The position numbers and the translations under genes are program-made. This document shows, one piece after another, positions 1 through 9,180 of a stretch of 64,000 nucleotides of DNA. The DNA comes from an uncultured Polaribacter sp. (GTDB lineage: Bacteria > Bacteroidota > Bacteroidia > Flavobacteriales > Flavobacteriaceae): NCBI RefSeq assembly GCF_947495205.1, contig NZ_CANLXV010000004.1:186001-250000 (forward strand), in the 5' to 3' direction. The stretch's first letter is position 1; every line of letters begins with the position of its first letter. The notes under the pieces were generated by a model. That model did not search any database, was not told the DNA's origin, and was given only the letters and a program-made list of their open reading frames with translations.

Positions 1-318
1 GATTTTCAATTGTTAAAAGAAAATATAATTGCTGCTTTTGAAGATGTAAAAGATATTTTAGATATTTTTAATTATTCTATACAACAAGTAATTGTTAAAG
101 ATATTGATTTGAATGATGAAAAATACCAATATTTATTTACTGTAGATTCTATTAATAACCTAGTTGTAGAAGGCATGTCTTTTAGAGAAGCCTATCAAAA
201 AATTGGTGGTCAAGTGCAAAAAGGTACTTACAAACCAGATTTAGGTAAAGAACACACCCATTTAGGTAGTATTCATAATTTAGGACTAGATAAAATTAGA
301 GATAAATATCCTTCTTAA
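1..318 (+). CDS. argH: Argininosuccinate lyase, C-terminal fragment (truncated by window edge)
   Basis: Frame open from the window start; C-terminal sequence (TVDSINNLVVEGMSFREAYQKIGGQV...HTHLGSIHNLGLDKI) resembles Bacteroidetes ArgH. Confidence 0.85.
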   Translation, partial: DFQLLKENIIAAFEDVKDILDIFNYSIQQVIVKDIDLNDEKYQYLFTVDSINNLVVEGMSFREAYQKIGGQVQKGTYKPDLGKEHTHLGSIHNLGLDKIRDKYPS

Positions 319-324
319 AAACAG

Positions 325-360
325 AAAACCCTTTAGATTTATAAAAAGCTAAAGGGTTTT
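325..360. terminator. Intrinsic terminator hairpin (aaaaccctttag / ctaaagggtttt), convergent argH / crtY
   Basis: Perfect inverted repeat with flanking A/T tracts. Confidence 0.8.
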
Positions 361-388
361 TTATGTTTTAATTTATCGCATAAATCCA

Positions 389-1528
389 TTAAAAAACTCT
401 TTTAAAGAGTACTTTCATAAACTTAAAGCTTGGCATAGTAGCCATAATTTTTAAGTCTTCTAAAAAAGTAGTTTCATTATCTAAAAACTTTAGTATTTGT
501 TGTGTTTTATTTTTTTGAAATAATCTCGCAAACAAATTGGCTCCTAAATGATTTTCATTGGCTAAAACATCTAGAAATAACAAATCGTAAAACCAAAACT
601 TGTTTTTTTTATGGAATTTAGAAAGCGGTTTTTCAGTTTTTAAAAAAGCCACTAACTTTTGTGTATTTTTTGTAGTATTTTTAAACGTAAAACCTGTACT
701 TGCCTTAGACCAACCACCTGCTGTACCAATATGTATAATGTTTTTAGAATTACTTTTCCAAAATTTAAAGGAGGTCATTGGTATAATACCATCTTCTTTC
801 TCAATTATTTTATATTTCGTAATGCCTTTTTCCTTTAAATAATTTTGTATCGCTTTTTCATAGGTTTCATACGCTAATAATTCTTCAGAAAATAAGGTAT
901 ATTCAAAAAGCGCAACCTTTTTACTTATTGGCAAAATATACATAAAACGAGTGTTTCCTTTTTGAGGAATTTTAAAATCCATAAAAGTAGCAACACTATC
1001 ATCAAAAATAGCTTCTTCTACTTCTATAAACCAACCTACAAAATGCTGATTTAAAACCGGGTATTTTGTTTGTTTTAAATAGCTTTTTTCAAAAACAATA
1101 CTGTTTAGAAGATACTTTGTTTGAAAGTTTTCTTTGTTGGTAACAATATTTGCAAAATCCTCTTTCTGTTCTATGGATTTTACGGTTACAGGTGTAAAGT
1201 GAAAATTCTTTTTAGCTGCTATAAAATTCCAAATTTTATCGTAAAAACTACTACTTCTTATCATTTTATATTGATAAGGTTTTAGATTTTCTTTAGTTGA
1301 ATAAAGTTCACTCTCAAAAATTATTTCTTTCCATAAAGTATGTAAAATAGTATCCCATTCACCAACTCCGTTTTCCCAATAGCACCAAGTTCTATCATTC
1401 TGAGTTTTCCTTTCTTTATCTAAAATTAAAATACTTTTATTATCAAAAAAAGCATCATTAGCCATTCTATAAGCCATCATAAGACCAGCAGCGCCTGCAC
1501 CCAATATTATGTAATCATAGTTTTTCAT
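389..1528 (-). CDS. crtY: Lycopene beta-cyclase
   Basis: N-terminal FAD-binding DYIILGAGAAGLMMAYRM, NDRTWCYWE motif, carotenoid cluster context. Confidence 0.9.
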   Translation of the reverse strand: MKNYDYIILGAGAAGLMMAYRMANDAFFDNKSILILDKERKTQNDRTWCYWENGVGEWDTILHTLWKEIIFESELYSTKENLKPYQYKMIRSSSFYDKIWNFIAAKKNFHFTPVTVKSIEQKEDFANIVTNKENFQTKYLLNSIVFEKSYLKQTKYPVLNQHFVGWFIEVEEAIFDDSVATFMDFKIPQKGNTRFMYILPISKKVALFEYTLFSEELLAYETYEKAIQNYLKEKGITKYKIIEKEDGIIPMTSFKFWKSNSKNIIHIGTAGGWSKASTGFTFKNTTKNTQKLVAFLKTEKPLSKFHKKNKFWFYDLLFLDVLANENHLGANLFARLFQKNKTQQILKFLDNETTFLEDLKIMATMPSFKFMKVLFKRVF

Positions 1529-2166
1529 TAGAAAAATAAAAAAGTTGAGAAAAATAAAGTAATGGCAATAAGTATTTGAATAGAAACTGTTTTATTGGAC
1601 TTGATTTGAAAACGATTGTAAAAAAAATGAGCAATAGCTGCAATTACAAACCAGGCGATATAATTTTTTAGAGGTACTACTCCATTTTCAAATTCCCAGA
1701 AATCAAAACGAGGCGCAGTTACTTCAATAATTAAATCGAGTAACATCATTAACAAACCTCCCAATAAAAATTTTAGAATTGTATTTTTTGATATTTTTTG
1801 GGCTAAATCTGATGTAATTACCGTTAAAACTCCCCAATTAATACAAATCATAATTGGAACACCACCTATTTTATATCCTAAATTTTCTCCATATTCATAG
1901 GTACCAAAAAACAAACTGTAGTTTACACCAAGAAATTCTACTAAAAAACCAATAAAAAATGGAATTGAAAATGCAATAAAAAAACGAAGATTTATTTTTT
2001 CTAAATTCCATAAGATAAATACCAAATTCAGCATTAAATTTAATGGTGTTAAACTTAAAAACCAATCTGATTTAGATGATAAAATACCCAAAATACCAGA
2101 AACATTAAACAACCAAATGGTAAAAATAGAAATGTAAACTTTATATTTTGAAATCATTTTAATCAT
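1528..2166 (-). CDS. cruF: CruF-family carotenoid 1',2'-hydratase (DUF422-type membrane protein)
   Basis: Multi-TM protein with E-F-L-G-V-N...FGTYEYGENLGYKIGGVPIMI motif; in carotenoid operon; start/stop overlap with crtY. Confidence 0.8.
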   Translation of the reverse strand: MIKMISKYKVYISIFTIWLFNVSGILGILSSKSDWFLSLTPLNLMLNLVFILWNLEKINLRFFIAFSIPFFIGFLVEFLGVNYSLFFGTYEYGENLGYKIGGVPIMICINWGVLTVITSDLAQKISKNTILKFLLGGLLMMLLDLIIEVTAPRFDFWEFENGVVPLKNYIAWFVIAAIAHFFYNRFQIKSNKTVSIQILIAITLFFSTFLFF

Positions 2167-3637
2167 TTAAAATTAGTTCTGAAACAATTTTACCAGAAAG
2201 TAAACACAACGGAATTCCACCTCCTGGATGCACACTTCCGCCACAAAAATAAAGGTTTTTAATATGCTGACTAAAATTAGGATGTCTTAAAAATGCTGCA
2301 AATTTATTATTGCTAGAAGCGCCATACAAAGCACCTTGATAAGATTGTGTATTCGATTCTATTTTTCTAGGATCTAAAACAGACTCAAAATTAATTAAAT
2401 TTTGAAAATCTACATTTAAAACTCTAGAAAGTTTTGCTATTATATTTTTTTTGGTTTTCTGTATAATTTCATCCCAATTTTGGCCTGTATTAGAAGGTAC
2501 ATTTACCATTACAAACCAATTTTCATTTCCTTTTGGCGCGTCTGTTTTTTCTTCTTTTGAAGTAATATTTACATAAATTGTAGGGTCTTCAAAAACATCT
2601 TTTTTGTTAAAAATATAATCAAACTCTGTTTTATAATCTTCTGAAAAGAAAATATTATGCAAATCTAAATCTGGAAATTCTTTTGTTATACCCCAATAAA
2701 AAATTAAAGCAGAACTTGAGCGTGGTTGTTGTAATGTTTTTTCGGGCGCCTTTTGTTTACTTAGTAATTTGCGATATGTGGGCACAACATCTGCATTAGA
2801 AATTACAACATCTGCAAAATGTTTGTTACCATTTTCTAAAATACCAATGGCTGTTTTATTTTCGACTAAAATCTCTGTAACTAAGGTATTAAATTGAAAT
2901 TTTACACCAATATCTTCAGCTAACTTATACATGCTTTGTGTAATAGAATGCATACCTCCTTTTGGAAAATAAGTGCCAAAATACTGCTCTAAATGTGGAA
3001 TCATAGACATAATTCCTGGCGTTTGATAAGGTGATGAGCCATTATACGTTGCAAAACGATCAAACAATTGCACTAATTTATCATCTTTAAAAACAGCTGC
3101 ATTATAAGCATGCAATGTGGTATTAATATCTAAGCTATTTATTTGAAAAATAGCTTTTATAGTATCTTTAGATAAATAAGTTTGAAACTTATGTAGCGAT
3201 TTCTCTAAAAAAAGTGATGCCGTTAAATCGTACTTTTTTTTACTTCTTTCTAAGTAATTTATAATAGCTACTTCATCTACATTAAAAGCTTTTTCTGCAT
3301 TTTCTGCAAACTGTTTTACATCTGCTTTAGCAGAAAAACGCGTACCATCTTCATAGAAATAATTACAAACGGTTTCTTTTTTTTGATATTGGAAATAATC
3401 TTCTATATTTCTATCCGCAGTTTTAAATAAATCTTCAATAAACTGAGGCATTGTAAATAAAGAAGGTCCCATATCAAAACGATATCCACTTTCTTCAAAT
3501 GCAGTTAATTTTCCACCAAAGTAAGTATTTGATTCAAAAACAGTTACAGCAAAACCAGAAGATTGCAAACGAATTGCAGTAGCTAAACCACCAATACCTG
3601 CACCAACAACAATTGCTTTTTTAATATTTTTTGTCAT
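2159..3637 (-). CDS. crtD: Phytoene desaturase-family FAD oxidoreductase, likely carotenoid 3,4-desaturase
   Basis: VVGAGIGGLATAIRL dinucleotide-binding motif; second CrtI-family paralog next to cruF. Confidence 0.78.
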   Translation of the reverse strand: MTKNIKKAIVVGAGIGGLATAIRLQSSGFAVTVFESNTYFGGKLTAFEESGYRFDMGPSLFTMPQFIEDLFKTADRNIEDYFQYQKKETVCNYFYEDGTRFSAKADVKQFAENAEKAFNVDEVAIINYLERSKKKYDLTASLFLEKSLHKFQTYLSKDTIKAIFQINSLDINTTLHAYNAAVFKDDKLVQLFDRFATYNGSSPYQTPGIMSMIPHLEQYFGTYFPKGGMHSITQSMYKLAEDIGVKFQFNTLVTEILVENKTAIGILENGNKHFADVVISNADVVPTYRKLLSKQKAPEKTLQQPRSSSALIFYWGITKEFPDLDLHNIFFSEDYKTEFDYIFNKKDVFEDPTIYVNITSKEEKTDAPKGNENWFVMVNVPSNTGQNWDEIIQKTKKNIIAKLSRVLNVDFQNLINFESVLDPRKIESNTQSYQGALYGASSNNKFAAFLRHPNFSQHIKNLYFCGGSVHPGGGIPLCLLSGKIVSELILND

Positions 3638-3732
3638 TGACTTTATCTATAAATTTGGTTTAAGAAGAAAAAGGGTGTCTACTTACAATAAAGGTTTGCA
3701 TCGTTTAAGCAAATTTCTGAACACAGATTTTA

Positions 3733-4185
3733 TTAAGTTAATTTAGGCTTTTTAAAATATTTAAAAGGTACAAATAACATTCCAAAGCATTCGCTATCAT
3801 CTTTACCCATATTTTTATGATGAATTTTATGCGCTTTACGCAAACCTAATAAATATCTATTTTTAGTATGTTTAAACCATTTAAAACGTTGATGTATTAA
3901 AACATCGTGCACTAAAAAATAAGCCAAACCGTAAAATAAAATTCCAAAACCAATTGCTGCGAGCCAAAAAAGTTGATTTCCAAGACCAAAATAGATACTT
4001 AATGAACTAGGTACAGCAAATATTACAAAAAACAAATCGTTTTTCTCAAATACGTTTTGGTATTTAGGTTGGTGATGATCTTCATGTAAATACCAACCAA
4101 AGCCATGCATTACATACTTGTGTGTTAACCAAGTAATGCCTTCCATAGTGCAAAAAACAGTAAAGGTAATTAAAGCGAACAACAT
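3733..4185 (-). CDS. crtZ: Beta-carotene hydroxylase (CrtZ-type)
   Basis: His clusters HKYVMH, HEDHH, HDVLIH, HKIHH in a 150-aa membrane protein. Confidence 0.9.
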   Translation of the reverse strand: MLFALITFTVFCTMEGITWLTHKYVMHGFGWYLHEDHHQPKYQNVFEKNDLFFVIFAVPSSLSIYFGLGNQLFWLAAIGFGILFYGLAYFLVHDVLIHQRFKWFKHTKNRYLLGLRKAHKIHHKNMGKDDSECFGMLFVPFKYFKKPKLT

Positions 4186-4187
4186 TT

Positions 4188-5030
4188 TTAAATCATGTTT
4201 AATTTATACTTTACATAACTTCTTGCCAATAAATTTATTTTCATTGGGTCTGAAATACGTATTCTTGTATCCATAATTTTTTCTGAAGGTACATTGTTTA
4301 ATTTTTTAAGCAATCTTCTGTAGTATCTATAAGCCATATATACGCCAAATTTGGCTTCTACAGGTAATTTTAAAATTCCGTTTTTAAATGCATAATCAAA
4401 ATCTGCTTCAATTTCATTTATAATTAATTGTTTAGAATTGGCATCTAATTGATTTAGATCTACATTTGGAAAATAAGACCTATTTAATAACTCAAAATCA
4501 TCTTTTAAATCTCTTAAAAAGTTTACTTTTTGAAAAGCAGAACCTAAGCGCATTGCTGCATCTTTTAATTGTTCATATTGTGCATCATCTCCATTAACAA
4601 AAACTTTTAAACACATTAAACCAACCACATCTGCAGAGCCATAAATATACTCATCATACTCTGCTTTAGTAGTATATTGTGTTTTATGTAAATCTGCCTT
4701 CATACTTTTTAAGAAAGCAACTACCATTTCATCTGGAATATTATAACGATTTACAGTTTGTTGAAAAGAATTTAAAATAGGATTTAAACTAATACCTTGT
4801 GCTTTTGCAATGTAATAATCGCGCTCAAAATGCGCCATTAATTCTTCTTTATTATAATCATGAAAAGTATCTACAATTTCATCTGCGAATCTTACAAATC
4901 CGTAAATGTTATAAATATCTGTTCTTATAGAAGGTGATAACATGTTTACAGCTAATGAAAAAGAAGTGCTGTATTTTTTAGTAACTAATTTACTGCAACC
5001 GTTAGAAACGGTATCAAATAATTCTTTCAT
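4188..5030 (-). CDS. crtB: Phytoene synthase
   Basis: YGFVRFADEIVD and NFLRDLKDD (squalene/phytoene synthase motifs). Confidence 0.92.
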   Translation of the reverse strand: MKELFDTVSNGCSKLVTKKYSTSFSLAVNMLSPSIRTDIYNIYGFVRFADEIVDTFHDYNKEELMAHFERDYYIAKAQGISLNPILNSFQQTVNRYNIPDEMVVAFLKSMKADLHKTQYTTKAEYDEYIYGSADVVGLMCLKVFVNGDDAQYEQLKDAAMRLGSAFQKVNFLRDLKDDFELLNRSYFPNVDLNQLDANSKQLIINEIEADFDYAFKNGILKLPVEAKFGVYMAYRYYRRLLKKLNNVPSEKIMDTRIRISDPMKINLLARSYVKYKLNMI

Positions 5031-5031
5031 A

Positions 5032-6528
5032 TTAGTGATTGTTTTTATTAATTAATTCTGATGCTATTTTACCTGAAATTAAAGCGGGTGGCACACCTGG
5101 CCCAGGAACTGTTAATTGCCCAGTAAAATATAAATTATTTACTTTACTACTTTTTATTTTAGGTCTTAAAAATGCTGTTTGTAAAAGTGTGTTTGCCATA
5201 CCATAAGCATTACCTTTATAAGAATTGTATTCTTTTTTAAAGTCTTTTACACAAAAAGATTTTTTAAAGATAACACTATTTTTAACTTCTTGATTGGTTA
5301 ATTTCTCAAACCTGTTAATTATTTTATGAAAATACTGTTCTCTTAATTCTTCTGTATCTTCTATACCTGGTGCTAAGGGAATTAAGAAAAAACCTGCTTC
5401 TTTACCTTCTGGCGCAGATGTTTTATCTGTCATTGATGTAAAATTGGCATAAAACAAAGGATCTGATGGCCATTTTGGTTCATCATAAATTTCTTCTGCA
5501 TGTTTATCAAAATCGGTATCAAAAAATAAAGTATGATGACTTGCATTTTTTATTTTCTTATCAAACCCAACATAAAACAATAAAGATGAAGGTGCAAAAG
5601 TTTTCTTGCTCCAAAAATTCTCTGAATATTGTCTTTCATTTTGATCTAATAACGTTTCTGTATGATGATAATCTGCACCACTTAAAACCAAATCTGTTTC
5701 AATAGTTTTACCATTTACAATTAAGCCAGATACATTATTTTGTTTATCTGTTAGTATTTTTTCTACGTTAGCATTCACTTGAAATTTAACACCTAAAGAA
5801 GTTGCTAAATTTACCATTCCTTCTACAACTTTATACATACCTCCTCTTGGGTGCCACGTACCCAAACCAAAATCTGCATAGTTCATAAAATTATAAAATG
5901 CTGGTGTATTACTTGGTTTTGCTCCTAAAAACAATACGGGAAATTCTAAAATTTGAATTAACTTATTACTTTTAATATTTTTACGTACTTGTTTTCTAAT
6001 AGTAGAAAAAAATTGAGAAACACGGGCAACAGTTGTTGTGGTAACCAATTCTAATGGAGAAATTCCTGGTCTGTAAACCAAATCTTTTATGGCCGTGTTA
6101 TAATTAGATTTTGCAGAATCTAAAAAAGATTTTAAATGTTTAGCACTTCCTTTTTCCTCGTTTTCAAACATGGTATAAATGTTCTCTAACTTATCAGAAA
6201 TTTCAAGAGAATCTTGCTTTCCAAAATAAACCTCATATCCAGGACTTAATTTGTCTAAGGTGTAATAATCTGATGGCTTTTTACCAAAATCTGCAAAGAA
6301 TTTTTCAAATACATCTGGCATCCAATACCAAGAAGGTCCTAGATCAAATGTAAATCCTTCTTTTTTAAACTGTCTAGCTCTGCCGCCTAAAGTGTCATTT
6401 TTTTCTAAAACGGTAACTTTGTATCCTTCTTTTGATAGGTAGCAAGAAGCGGATAAAGCGGAAAAACCAGAACCTATTATGTATATATCTTTACTCATTT
6501 TTGTTGATTGTCTAACAAATATATTCAA
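5032..6528 (-). CDS. crtI: Phytoene desaturase; likely true start at internal ATG near 6498 (MSKDIYIIGSGFSALS)
   Basis: IIGSGFSALSASCYL N-terminus, GQLTVPGPGVPPALISGKIASELI C-terminal carotenoid desaturase signature. Confidence 0.92.
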   Translation of the reverse strand: MNIFVRQSTKMSKDIYIIGSGFSALSASCYLSKEGYKVTVLEKNDTLGGRARQFKKEGFTFDLGPSWYWMPDVFEKFFADFGKKPSDYYTLDKLSPGYEVYFGKQDSLEISDKLENIYTMFENEEKGSAKHLKSFLDSAKSNYNTAIKDLVYRPGISPLELVTTTTVARVSQFFSTIRKQVRKNIKSNKLIQILEFPVLFLGAKPSNTPAFYNFMNYADFGLGTWHPRGGMYKVVEGMVNLATSLGVKFQVNANVEKILTDKQNNVSGLIVNGKTIETDLVLSGADYHHTETLLDQNERQYSENFWSKKTFAPSSLLFYVGFDKKIKNASHHTLFFDTDFDKHAEEIYDEPKWPSDPLFYANFTSMTDKTSAPEGKEAGFFLIPLAPGIEDTEELREQYFHKIINRFEKLTNQEVKNSVIFKKSFCVKDFKKEYNSYKGNAYGMANTLLQTAFLRPKIKSSKVNNLYFTGQLTVPGPGVPPALISGKIASELINKNNH

Positions 6529-6560
6529 AAATTAAACAAAAAAAATGATGCGTATTAATA

Positions 6561-7454
6561 TTATAATACTTTTAACAAATCGGTTACAGTATCATAAAAA
6601 GTAATATCAAAATCGTATTGATTTTCTTTAACGAAAGCGGTTTGCCTACCAATAGCTATAAATTTATGATTGGTTTCTTTAAGAATGTAGTTAATTTCTT
6701 CAAAGTATGGCGCTACTTTATCATCATAAGGCATTACTGTTAAAGACGTTACAAAACATAAATCTCTCTTATTCTCGAAAAAATAACTTAAATTGTTTAA
6801 CGGTAAACTTTGCCCAAGATATATGGTATGATGTCCTCTTAACACCAATTCGTAATTGAGATACAATAATCCCAATTCGTGTATTTCATTTTCCGGGAGA
6901 AAAAGTACGTATGTCTTATTAGAATCTGCAATACTATATTGCAAATTTTCTATATTAATGTGTATTTTTTGTGCTATAAGATTAGATATAAAATGCTCAT
7001 GAGCAGGCATTAAAGTATCCGTTTGCCACAACATGCCTATATGTTCTAAAAAGGGAATAAAAACTTCTTTAAAGATTTCTCTGAATGGTTTTTTATGCAA
7101 TAATTTTTCATAAGTATTGTTAAACAAAACCTTATCAAATTGCAACATAGACAATTTAAATGAATTGATGGCTTCATCATTTATAGCAGTAGAAAATGCC
7201 ACTTGTCTTGCTTGAGTTTTTAACTCTTCCTCAGACATTTTTGCTATTTTAGAAATTTTAAAGCCATTTTTACTAAGCATTACCGTATTTAATAATTTTT
7301 GTAAATTTTCATGAGAATAATATCTAATATTGGTATCCGTTCTTCTTGGTACCAATAAATTGTAACGTTTTTCCCAAATACGTATGGTATGTGCCTTTAT
7401 GCCCGATATATTTTCGAGGTCTTTAATTGTAAATTCTTGCTTTATATTGTTCAA
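6561..7454 (-). CDS. CarH/LitR-type MerR transcriptional regulator with cobalamin-binding domain (ORF track start 7502; TTG at 7454 proposed)
   Basis: MerR HTH (FTIKDLENISGIKAHTIRIWEKRYNLL), W-x9-EH (WQTDTLMPAHEH), ExHxxG (EIHELG); heads crt operon. Confidence 0.85.
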   Translation of the reverse strand: MNNIKQEFTIKDLENISGIKAHTIRIWEKRYNLLVPRRTDTNIRYYSHENLQKLLNTVMLSKNGFKISKIAKMSEEELKTQARQVAFSTAINDEAINSFKLSMLQFDKVLFNNTYEKLLHKKPFREIFKEVFIPFLEHIGMLWQTDTLMPAHEHFISNLIAQKIHINIENLQYSIADSNKTYVLFLPENEIHELGLLYLNYELVLRGHHTIYLGQSLPLNNLSYFFENKRDLCFVTSLTVMPYDDKVAPYFEEINYILKETNHKFIAIGRQTAFVKENQYDFDITFYDTVTDLLKVL

Positions 7455-7475
7455 CTTTATAGCATTTAAGTTAGA

Positions 7476-7483
7476 CAAATATA
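7476..7483 (-). promoter_or_regulatory. Candidate -7 element TATATTTG for the carH-crt operon
   Basis: Exact match to Bacteroidetes -7 consensus TAnnTTTG, 21 nt upstream of proposed TTG start; no good -33 found. Confidence 0.45.
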
Positions 7484-7509
7484 GGGGTTTTTGATTTAAC
7501 ATATTTTTT

Positions 7510-7540
7510 TTTGTGTAAATTGTAACAAACTTTAACTTTA
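7510..7540 (+). promoter_or_regulatory. Candidate promoter TTTG-N19-TAACTTTA for the ECF sigma operon, containing TTGTAACAA palindrome (7520-7528)
   Basis: Matches Bacteroidetes TTTG-N19-TAnnTTTG with one mismatch; palindrome sits in the spacer. Confidence 0.5.
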
Positions 7541-7572
7541 GACTTCTAATAATTAACTAACCAAAAGAAAAA

Positions 7573-8067
7573 GTGCAAAAAGATTTAGAAACTAATTTTT
7601 TAGCTGACTTTGATGCAAACCAAAATATAGCACATAAAATCTGTAGACTTTACACTACAAACCAAAGTGCTCATAATGATTTGTTTCAAGAAATTACCAT
7701 ACAAGTTTGGAAAAACTACCCAAAATTTAGGGGCGATTCTAAATTTAGTACATGGATGTATAGAGTAGCTTTAAATACGGCAATATCATTATATAGAAAA
7801 TCTACAAGACAAATTAAAACTCAAGATTTTGATGCGGTCTCTTTTAAAATAAAAGCTACAGATTATGATGATACAGAAGAATTGCAATTGAAAGCATTGT
7901 ATAAAGCTGTGCATCAATTAAATGATATTGAAAAGGCACTCATTTTTTTATACCTAGAAGACAAACCTTATAAAGAAATTTCTGAGACTTTAGGTATTTC
8001 TAGTGTAAATGCTAGAGTTAAAATGAATAGAGCCAAAGAAAAATTAAAAAACATTTTAAACCCATAA
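7573..8067 (+). CDS. ECF-type RNA polymerase sigma factor (GTG start)
   Basis: Sigma70 region 2 (DLFQEITIQVWKNYPKFRGDSKFSTWMYRVALNTAIS) and region 4 (YKEISETLGISSVNARVKMNRAKEKL). Confidence 0.92.
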   Translation: MQKDLETNFLADFDANQNIAHKICRLYTTNQSAHNDLFQEITIQVWKNYPKFRGDSKFSTWMYRVALNTAISLYRKSTRQIKTQDFDAVSFKIKATDYDDTEELQLKALYKAVHQLNDIEKALIFLYLEDKPYKEISETLGISSVNARVKMNRAKEKLKNILNP

Positions 8068-8069
8068 TA

Positions 8070-8684
8070 ATGGATTTATTAGAAAATTATAAAAAAGCTT
8101 GGGAAAACCAACCCAAAGACACCAATAAGCTAAGTAGTGCAGCAATCTACAAATTAGCCAAATCTAAATCTTCATCTATTGTAAAATGGATTTTTATTAT
8201 TGGCATTTTAGAATTTATTATTTTAAATTCTGCCTATTTTTTTGTTGATATGGAAGCTGCTTACTTAGAATATCAAAAACTTGGTTTGTACAATTTTGTA
8301 TTTTATTCTCAATTTTTTGCCTATGCAATTATTATTTATTTCCTGTTTCAGTTTTACAATAATTATAAGAAAATTTCTGTGTCAGATTCCACAAAAGTAC
8401 TCATGAAAAAAATTATAAAAACTCGTAGATCTGTAAAAAATTATGTGATTTTTAATTTGGGGTACATGGCTTTAATTATGCTTATTGTAATTATAGCAGA
8501 AATTAATTTAAAAATTGATGATATAAATCTAAATCAAATGTTGCTTGTAATTTTGTTAAGTTTAGTGGTTTGTTTACTAGCACTTGGTTGTTTATTACTT
8601 TTTTATCAATTACTTTATGGCTTTTTATTAAAAAAATTAAAGCGTAATTATAAAGAATTGGCTAAATTAGACGACTTTAACTAA
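8070..8684 (+). CDS. 4-TM membrane protein, candidate non-canonical anti-sigma factor
   Basis: 2-nt gap from ECF sigma; N-terminal YKKAWENQP cytosolic segment followed by predicted TM helices. Confidence 0.6.
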   Translation: MDLLENYKKAWENQPKDTNKLSSAAIYKLAKSKSSSIVKWIFIIGILEFIILNSAYFFVDMEAAYLEYQKLGLYNFVFYSQFFAYAIIIYFLFQFYNNYKKISVSDSTKVLMKKIIKTRRSVKNYVIFNLGYMALIMLIVIIAEINLKIDDINLNQMLLVILLSLVVCLLALGCLLLFYQLLYGFLLKKLKRNYKELAKLDDFN

Positions 8685-8694
8685 CACCTTATCA

Positions 8695-9180
8695 ATGAAA
8701 AAACAGATCTTATTCTTATTTTTAGGACTTTCACTAGCTACTTTTTCTCAAAAATCAGACTTTTGGAGCCGTGTACAATATGGTGGTGGTTTTACGCTTG
8801 GTTTTGGTAATAACCAAACTAATGTAGGTATATCTCCAAGTGCAATTTATAATTTTGATAATGGTTTTGCATTGGGAACAAGTGTTACTTATCTTCACTC
8901 AAGAATAAACGATTTTACCACAAATCTTTATGGAGCAAGTTTAATCTCTTTATATCAAACCAAAATTGGCGTACAACTTTCTGGTGAATTTGATTATAAT
9001 TTTGCAAGACAATCTTTACTTTCTGGCGGATCTGTAAACACCAATTTTCCTGCTTTGCATTTAGGTATTGCTTACAATCAAGGCAGGTTTGCTGTAGGTA
9101 TAAGGTATGATGTTTTATATGACGAAAATAAAAGCGTTTTTGCTTCTCCAATATCGCCAGTTGTTCGTTTTTATTTCTGA
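8695..9180 (+). CDS. Small secreted beta-barrel-like outer-membrane protein
   Basis: Signal peptide, alternating hydrophobic/polar strands, C-terminal ...VVRFYF. Confidence 0.6.
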   Translation: MKKQILFLFLGLSLATFSQKSDFWSRVQYGGGFTLGFGNNQTNVGISPSAIYNFDNGFALGTSVTYLHSRINDFTTNLYGASLISLYQTKIGVQLSGEFDYNFARQSLLSGGSVNTNFPALHLGIAYNQGRFAVGIRYDVLYDENKSVFASPISPVVRFYF

